From DASSKK01 sp035690495 (lineage in GTDB: Bacteria; Actinomycetota; Actinomycetes; Propionibacteriales; Nocardioidaceae): 46,395 nt of DNA. Of this stretch, positions 41,911-46,395 are shown in pieces. How positions within the stretch are numbered: the first letter of the stretch is position 1; each line of letters starts with the position of its first letter. The notes under the pieces are model-generated. The model made no database searches. It saw nothing but the letters and a program-made list of their open reading frames with translations, and was not told the DNA's origin. Location: NCBI GenBank assembly GCA_035690495.1, contig DASSKK010000048.1:1-46395 (forward strand), read 5' to 3'. A program made the translations under genes and the position numbers.

Positions 41911-42119
41911 GCAGCACCCGGACACGCACGCTGGCCGCGTTGTCCTCGCTCGGCGTGGCCTCCGCCCAACCACCCCTTCGCTCCTCCGCCTTGCCATCGC
42001 ACGCACCGGACGCCGCTCAGATGTAGAGCCCGGATTCTGCTGTTCCGCGGACAGGGGCGGTGGCCTGGCGGGAAGATGGTGCGACCGCCCATCCATCGCG
42101 CCCCTTCTCGGGAGACCCC

Positions 42120-43013
42120 GTGCCTCGTAGCGACCACAAGAACCCCGCGCTGGCGTTCGCCCTGCTCGCCGTCGCTGCGCTCGTCGTGATCGCCAATGCT
42201 CTGCTGTCCACTCGCACGGCCCCGGCCGAGCACCTGGTCTACTCCGGTCCGCCCGCGCATCTCCAGGTGCCGCGACACGCCTCCACTCCGCCGGCCGACA
42301 CGGAGCCCACCCCGGACGGGGGCCCGGTGGGTCAGGGCACAGATCAGCCCCAGCCGCAGCCGACCCTGCCGGACCACGCGGCTCCGCAGCATGCACTGAC
42401 CGACGCGGTCCAGGCTGCGTCCGCGCACGCGAAGCACCACCCTCACGACACATCCACGCCGTCCGGACCGACCTCGCGCCCGGCCGCACCCGCACCTGCA
42501 CCGGCGCCCGCACCTGCGGTGCAGCCGGCCGTCTGGCAGCAGCCCGCTGCGCGGACCACTGCTTCTGCGAGGCACCACGAGACCCGCCAGCACCAACCGA
42601 ATCGGCATCGCGCGCACGCCGACCACCACCGTCCCTCCACGCGCGTGGCATCGCACCGCGTCGGCAGCCAGACGCGCCATGGGGACCACGAGAACGTCGC
42701 CACCGTCGTCGCGCGGCGCGTGGGCAGTGCGATCACCGGGTTGATCCAGACCTTCCGCCACTCCGACAAGCACGCGAGCGGGCGGTCCCACGTGCACGGG
42801 AGCCCTGGGCATCAGGACCACGCGCGTGCCCGCAGCAACGAACACGGGAAGGGCCTCGTTCACGAACGTAGCCACAGCCACAGCCACAGCCACAGCCACA
42901 GCCAGGCGCACGGTCACCGCAACGGCCACGCCAACGGTCACGGGGATGGCCATGGCGGTCAGGGGCACCGTCACGGGCATGGATACAGCCACGGTCACGG
43001 CAACCGCCGCTGA
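42120..43013 (+). CDS. Membrane-anchored histidine-rich protein
   Basis: 297 residues from GTG 42120, with GGGAG 5 bp upstream. A single membrane span lies near 10-30 (ALAFALLAVAALVVIANALL), with a short basic cytoplasmic end before it, so the rest is extracytoplasmic. Residues 40-150 are Pro/Ala-rich, including a P-A-P-A run. The last 100 residues are extremely His-rich, with repeated HSHS and HGH units ending HGHGNRR. Such tails bind nickel, zinc or copper. The family is not recognised, and no metal transport gene lies beside it. Its neighbours are clpX and an M3 peptidase, both in the same direction but separated by 210 and 147 bp. Confidence 0.7.
   Translation: MPRSDHKNPALAFALLAVAALVVIANALLSTRTAPAEHLVYSGPPAHLQVPRHASTPPADTEPTPDGGPVGQGTDQPQPQPTLPDHAAPQHALTDAVQAASAHAKHHPHDTSTPSGPTSRPAAPAPAPAPAPAVQPAVWQQPAARTTASARHHETRQHQPNRHRAHADHHRPSTRVASHRVGSQTRHGDHENVATVVARRVGSAITGLIQTFRHSDKHASGRSHVHGSPGHQDHARARSNEHGKGLVHERSHSHSHSHSHSQAHGHRNGHANGHGDGHGGQGHRHGHGYSHGHGNRR
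42871..42904. repeat. GCCACA hexanucleotide tandem repeat
   Basis: Five and two-thirds copies of GCCACA in frame inside the histidine-rich gene, encoding Ser-His pairs. Slippage here would change the number of Ser-His units by whole codons and keep the frame. Confidence 0.85.
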
Positions 43014-43033
43014 GTGACGACGCGGTCATGCCC

Positions 43034-43067
43034 GTAGGCACCATTCCGCGCGCAGACCGGTGCCTAC
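43034..43067 (+). terminator. Terminator hairpin after the histidine-rich gene
   Basis: GTAGGCACC (43034-43042) and GGTGCCTAC (43059-43067) form a perfect 9-bp stem with a 16-base loop, 21 bp after the stop codon. Confidence 0.6.
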
Positions 43068-43160
43068 AGGCCTGATCAGTCCGCCCGGTCGGTTGGCCGG
43101 CCGACCTCTCCGATCCGCCGGCTGCGTGGGCCGTGACGCCGCGCCGGTAGGCTCGCCCGG

Positions 43161-45128
43161 GTGACGACGCCACCCCTGACACCGGCCCCGCTGGCCCTGC
43201 CCGCCGCCGACAGCACCGGCTGGGAGGACTGGGTGGCCACCCGCTGCGACGGCGAGCTCGCTCGCGCACGCGAGACCGTCGAGGATCTCAGAACGGGTGG
43301 TCGCGACGCCGCCGGGACGCTGGCCGTCTGGAACGACGTACAGCTCGCGCTGGCCAACGCGTTCTGCGCCGCCGAGCTGTTCGCCAACGTGCATCCCGAC
43401 GAAGCGGTCCGCTCGCGTGCCGAGCGCGCCGGCCAGGACGCGCAGCGGCTGCAGACCGAGATCGGGCAGGACCGCGCGGTGTACGACGTACTGTCCGGGA
43501 TCGACGAGCAGGCGCTGGACGCGGACGCGCGGCGGGTCCTGGCCCTCGCGCTGCGCGAATTCCGTCGTGCAGGTGTCGACCAGGGCGAGGCGGTCCGCAC
43601 CAGGCTGCGTGAACTCTCCGAGCGCGAGACCGAGATCGGCCAGCGCTTCTCCAAGAACATCCGTGACGGCGTCCGCACGGTCGCCTTGGCCCCGGAGCAG
43701 CTCGACGGCCTGCCCGCGGACTACGTCGAGGCGCATCCGCCGGGCGAGGACGGCAAGGTCGTGCTCACCACCGAGTACCCCGACTACCTGCCGTTCCTCG
43801 CCTTCGGCCGCGACCGCGAAGCCCGCCGGAAGATGGTGCACGAGTTCCTCAACCGGGCCTGGCCGGAGAACGACGACCTGCTCGGCGAGCTGCTGCACCT
43901 GCGGCGCGAGCACGCGCGGCTGCTCGGCTACGACGGGTGGCCGTCCTACGACGCCGAGGTCAAGATGATCGGCAAGGGTCCGGCGATCCCCGAGTTCGTC
44001 GACCGGATCAGCGCCGCGGCAGACGCCGCCGGCCGTCGCGACTACGACCTGCTGCTGGACCGGCTGCGCCGCGACCACCCCGAGGCCACGGCCCTCGACA
44101 CGGTCGACAAGGCGTTCTACACCGAGGTGCTGCGCCGGGAGAACTACGAGGTCGACGCCCAGCAGGTGCGCAGCTACTTCGACTTCGCCAAGGTGCGTGC
44201 CGGCCTGCTGGCAGTGACCGGCCGGCTCTTCGGCGTCGAGTACGCCGAGGCCTCCGACGCAGCCACCTGGCATCGCGACGTGGCGACGTACGACGTGCTG
44301 CGCAACGGGGAGCGGCTCGGCAGGATCCATCTCGACCTGCACCCGCGTGCCGGGAAGTACTCCCACGCCGCCCAGATCACGATGGTGCCCGGGATCACCG
44401 GCCGGCAGCTCGCCGAGGGGGTGCTGGTGTGCAACTTCTCCCGTGGGCTGATGGAGCACTCGCACGTGGTGACTCTCTTCCACGAGTTCGGTCACCTGAT
44501 GCACCATGTGCTCGCGGGCCGGCATCAGTGGGCGCGGTTCTCCGGGGTGGCCACCGAGTGGGACTTCGTGGAGGCGCCTTCGCAGATGCTGGAGGAGTGG
44601 GCATGGGACGCGGACGTGCTGCAGACCTTCGCCACCGGCGCGGACGGGCAGCCGATCCCGCGTGAGCTCGTCGCCAAGATGCGCGCGGCCAACGAGCTCG
44701 GCAAGGGCTGCTACGTGCGCACCCAGATGTTCTATGCGGCGCTGTCGTACTACCTGCACCGCGACGTGCCGGACGACATCACCGCGACCGTGCGCGATCT
44801 GCAGGCCCGCTACGACCTGTTCGGCTACGTGCCCGACACGCACTTCCACGCGTCGTTCGGCCACCTGGAGGGTTATGGGTCGGGCTACTACACGTACATG
44901 TGGAGCCTGGTGATCGCCAAGGACCTGTTCTCGGCGTTCGACGGCGAGGACATGTTCGACACCGGGGTCTCGTACCGCTACCGGGACCGCGTGCTCGCGC
45001 CGGGCGGCTCCCGTGACGCCGCGGACCTGGTCGCGGACTTCCTCGGCCGGCCCTATACGTTCGACGCCTTCGAGGCCTGGCTCAACCGCCCCCACCCCGA
45101 TTCGTCCGCGAAATTGCGTCCTGTCTAG
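43161..45128 (+). CDS. M3-family oligopeptidase (thimet-type)
   Basis: 655 residues. Zinc endopeptidase for short peptides in the cytoplasm. HEFGH at 441-445 holds the zinc His pair and catalytic Glu; the third ligand is Glu in VEAPSQMLEEW near 472. The YVRTQMFYAALSYYLH and YGSGYYTYMWS segments line the active site, typical of the M3 family. Start GTG 43161. The last dozen codons (H-P-D-S-S-A-K-L-R-P-V) are encoded by the left arm and loop of a long palindrome and may not be ancestral. It overlaps the convergent DUF559 gene by 4 bp. Confidence 0.92.
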   Translation: MTTPPLTPAPLALPAADSTGWEDWVATRCDGELARARETVEDLRTGGRDAAGTLAVWNDVQLALANAFCAAELFANVHPDEAVRSRAERAGQDAQRLQTEIGQDRAVYDVLSGIDEQALDADARRVLALALREFRRAGVDQGEAVRTRLRELSERETEIGQRFSKNIRDGVRTVALAPEQLDGLPADYVEAHPPGEDGKVVLTTEYPDYLPFLAFGRDREARRKMVHEFLNRAWPENDDLLGELLHLRREHARLLGYDGWPSYDAEVKMIGKGPAIPEFVDRISAAADAAGRRDYDLLLDRLRRDHPEATALDTVDKAFYTEVLRRENYEVDAQQVRSYFDFAKVRAGLLAVTGRLFGVEYAEASDAATWHRDVATYDVLRNGERLGRIHLDLHPRAGKYSHAAQITMVPGITGRQLAEGVLVCNFSRGLMEHSHVVTLFHEFGHLMHHVLAGRHQWARFSGVATEWDFVEAPSQMLEEWAWDADVLQTFATGADGQPIPRELVAKMRAANELGKGCYVRTQMFYAALSYYLHRDVPDDITATVRDLQARYDLFGYVPDTHFHASFGHLEGYGSGYYTYMWSLVIAKDLFSAFDGEDMFDTGVSYRYRDRVLAPGGSRDAADLVADFLGRPYTFDAFEAWLNRPHPDSSAKLRPV

Positions 45129-45158
45129 GCGAAGCGACCGCGGACGAATCGGGGTGGG
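45091..45158. repeat. Long palindrome 1 (left of the DUF559 gene)
   Basis: A perfect 20-bp inverted repeat, 45091-45110 and 45139-45158, with a 28-base loop. The core of the left arm is CCCCGATTCGTCCGC and the loop begins with AAATTGCGTCCT. Both convergent genes end inside it, so it also works as a possible two-way terminator. A second, homologous palindrome is at 46188-46249, in the same orientation. Confidence 0.9.
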
Positions 45159-46135
45159 ATGCCGGGGGCCACGAGGTCGGCGATGATGTCGGCAGGTTCG
45201 AGCCGGATCTCAACGCTCGAACAGCGCAGTACTGTCCTGCCGGAGATCACGACGTCGCGCTCGCGCTTCATGTCCGTCACCCAGTGTTCGGTGCGCATGT
45301 GGAAGGAACCGTCGATCTCGAGTACGACGATGCTGCCGTCGGGGAGAATCCATTCGCAGTCGAGATAGCGGCGGCGCCCTTGTCTGTCCACCCGGACTCG
45401 TTGCCGATCCGGGGCCAGCAGGCCCGCCTCCTTGCAGAGCCGTCCGATGTCGAGCTCGGCGAACGACTGGGCCCCGCCCGCGATGTCGCCGAGTGCCAGC
45501 CGGAGTTGTCGGCCGTGCCGCAACTTGCGGATCTGGTCGCAGCCCAGCAGCAGCACGTCGGGGCGGCACACCCCCTGCTGGACGGCCGCCGCGAGCAGCC
45601 CGATGGCCCGTCTCATGGACTGGTCGCGCTCGGCGGTCAGGAGCAGGGCATGTTGGACGCGCAGTCGTGGAGGTGAGGCGCTCCTGTCGATCCAGTCGGC
45701 GTAGCGTCGTCTGCTCTGGTGGAACCTGAAGCCAGGAAGCGGGCTGACCTCGTCACTCTTCCGGGTCAGAACGTGGATGGTCGGGTCGACCGTCCAGCGC
45801 AGGCCCGAGACCTCGCACGCCGTCAGGTGGGTCAACACGGAGTCCGGGCCGGCGTGCAGGACGCCCAGCCACATCCTCTGTTCCCGCACCAAGGGAGCGT
45901 TCTGCATCGCCAGCACAGTCGGCGCCACTTCGGTCCACCGGCCGCGGGCGACTTCGCTGTCGACCCTGTGGCGGCACCATCCGCGGTCCCGCAGCTGTCT
46001 CCTGCTGACGACGCCCAGTTGAAGGGTGATCAGATCGCTGAGTTCCGGGTAGCGATCGGTGCGCCATGATGCGCCCTGTTGACCTGGAACGATCGTGGGG
46101 GATTCGGCGAGTGGCTCGTGTCGCATGCCGAGCAT
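45125..46135 (-). CDS. AbiEi-like wHTH plus DUF559 endonuclease-like protein
   Basis: 336 residues. The N-terminus (about 25-75: LITLQLGVVSRRQLRDRG, then RGRWTEV) is the winged helix of the AbiEi antitoxin family. The C-terminal domain (about 240-325) has LDCEWILPDGSIVVLEIDGSFH, the D...E-X-D core of DUF559/Vsr-like nucleases of the PD-(D/E)XK group, followed by T..MKRERD. Such proteins are often annotated as antitoxin or endonuclease domain proteins; no toxin gene is next to it. The last codons are encoded by palindrome 1. An ATG at 46126 is the other possible start. Both ends of the gene are marked by homologous palindromes. Confidence 0.82.
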   Translation of the reverse strand: MLGMRHEPLAESPTIVPGQQGASWRTDRYPELSDLITLQLGVVSRRQLRDRGWCRHRVDSEVARGRWTEVAPTVLAMQNAPLVREQRMWLGVLHAGPDSVLTHLTACEVSGLRWTVDPTIHVLTRKSDEVSPLPGFRFHQSRRRYADWIDRSASPPRLRVQHALLLTAERDQSMRRAIGLLAAAVQQGVCRPDVLLLGCDQIRKLRHGRQLRLALGDIAGGAQSFAELDIGRLCKEAGLLAPDRQRVRVDRQGRRRYLDCEWILPDGSIVVLEIDGSFHMRTEHWVTDMKRERDVVISGRTVLRCSSVEIRLEPADIIADLVAPGIPPRFVRGRFA

Positions 46136-46187
46136 CGTCGTACGACCGTGCCGACGACGCGAACGGTCATCCACAGGCCAGGCGCGG

Positions 46188-46249
46188 ACCCCGATTCGTC
46201 CGCACAATTGCGTCCTCTTGCCGCGGAGTGAGTGCGGACGAATCGGGGT
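46188..46249. repeat. Long palindrome 2 (right of the DUF559 gene)
   Basis: A perfect 18-bp inverted repeat, 46188-46205 and 46232-46249, loop 26 bases. It shares with palindrome 1 the arm core CCCCGATTCGTCCGC, the loop start AATTGCGTCCT and the right arm GCGGACGAATCGGGG. It lies 53 bp upstream of the DUF559 start and directly beside the insertion sequence. Confidence 0.9.
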
Positions 46250-46395
46250 TAGGCCCAATACCGTTCAGTTAGGTTGCTGGATGAGGTAGCTGGGCGGGTG
46301 ATGAGGTTGCGGCCAAGCGGCGTGATGGCCGCGTTTGACGTGCCACTTGACGTACTTGCGTTTGATGACGCGGGGGTTGGCGCGGCGACGTCGTG
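46250..46395 (-). mobile_element. End of an IS4-type insertion sequence, cut by the window edge
   Basis: The sequence TAGGCCCAATACCGTTCAGTT from 46250 onward looks like an IS terminus, followed at once by the transposase stop. The element continues beyond the window. The outer boundary is set by the end of palindrome 2 and is approximate. Confidence 0.6.
46265..46395 (-). CDS. IS4-family transposase, C-terminal fragment (runs off window)
   Basis: On the minus strand the open frame reads R-R-R-A-N-P-R-V-I-K-R-K-Y-V-K-W-H-V-K-R and later A-A-W-P-Q-P, ending Q-Q-P-N-stop. ANPRVIKRK followed by WPQP is the typical end of IS4-type DDE transposases in actinobacteria. Only about 43 codons are visible; the catalytic residues lie outside the window. 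Whether the element is intact cannot be told. Confidence 0.72.
   Translation of the reverse strand, partial: RRRRANPRVIKRKYVKWHVKRGHHAAWPQPHHPPSYLIQQPN

Noticed and set aside
42871..42904. Possible CRISPR or minisatellite
   Set aside because: The repeat is a 6-bp in-frame coding repeat without spacers; it encodes Ser-His pairs.
43026..45095. 689-codon open frame on the minus strand opposite the M3 peptidase
   Set aside because: Shadow of a gene with an intact HEFGH motif on the plus strand; composition is typical of antisense frames in high-GC DNA.

Overview
The window is about 46.4 kb of high-GC DNA from an actinobacterium, most likely in or near Nocardioidaceae. The reasons are heavy use of GTG starts, tight GTGA stop/start overlaps, a homologue of the mycothiol-dependent nitroreductase Rv2466c, and a block whose content and order follow the Mycobacterium tuberculosis Rv2457c-Rv2478c neighbourhood (clpX, clpP2, clpP1, tig, nei, rpiB, Rv2466c, pepN, glbO, thioesterase, ABC-F, SSB-like). 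The genus is an inference; no rRNA is present.

Left part (1 to about 8.2 kb) is an accessory island of visibly lower GC. It carries a complete type III restriction-modification pair (mod, res) and then three small, mostly helical proteins. One is a DUF4145 protein (a HEPN-clan family); the other two carry RX4-6H motifs of HEPN type. About 32-bp imperfect direct repeats flank the last of them. The island ends at a broken tRNA-Arg(TCT): the 5' half is present on the minus strand and the 3' half is replaced by unrelated DNA with short direct repeats, which looks like one end of an integrated element.

Middle part (8.3 to 31.4 kb) is chromosomal. It holds a TfoX-N protein, a class III aminotransferase, a secreted CHAP protein with Ig-like repeats, an aminopeptidase P, and an operon of a PrsW-type membrane protease with two dynamin-like GTPases. 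These are followed by an SSB paralogue, EttA (ABC-F), an EamA exporter divergent from a LysR regulator, and a MarR regulator divergent from a YceI protein with an operator-like palindrome on the promoter. The rest of this part is a thiolase, a tandem pair of hotdog thioesterases, a group II truncated haemoglobin, an OsmC protein, an MscS channel, a DUF5130 pair and aminopeptidase N.

Right part (31.4 to 46.4 kb) holds the Rv2466c homologue, a Phd/VapC toxin-antitoxin module with a double palindrome operator, metG, rpiB, nei and a membrane PP2C phosphatase. Next come tRNA-Gly(TCC), tRNA-Pro(TGG), tig and the clpP1-clpP2-clpX protease genes with a possible ClgR box. A membrane-anchored histidine-rich protein and an M3 oligopeptidase follow. 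At the far right an AbiEi-like/DUF559 endonuclease gene is bracketed by two homologous long palindromes, and the window ends inside an IS4-type insertion sequence that abuts the second palindrome.

The features most worth following up are the nuclease gene bracketed by palindromes at 45.1-46.25 kb, the HEPN-like trio beside the type III system, and the broken tRNA-Arg boundary.
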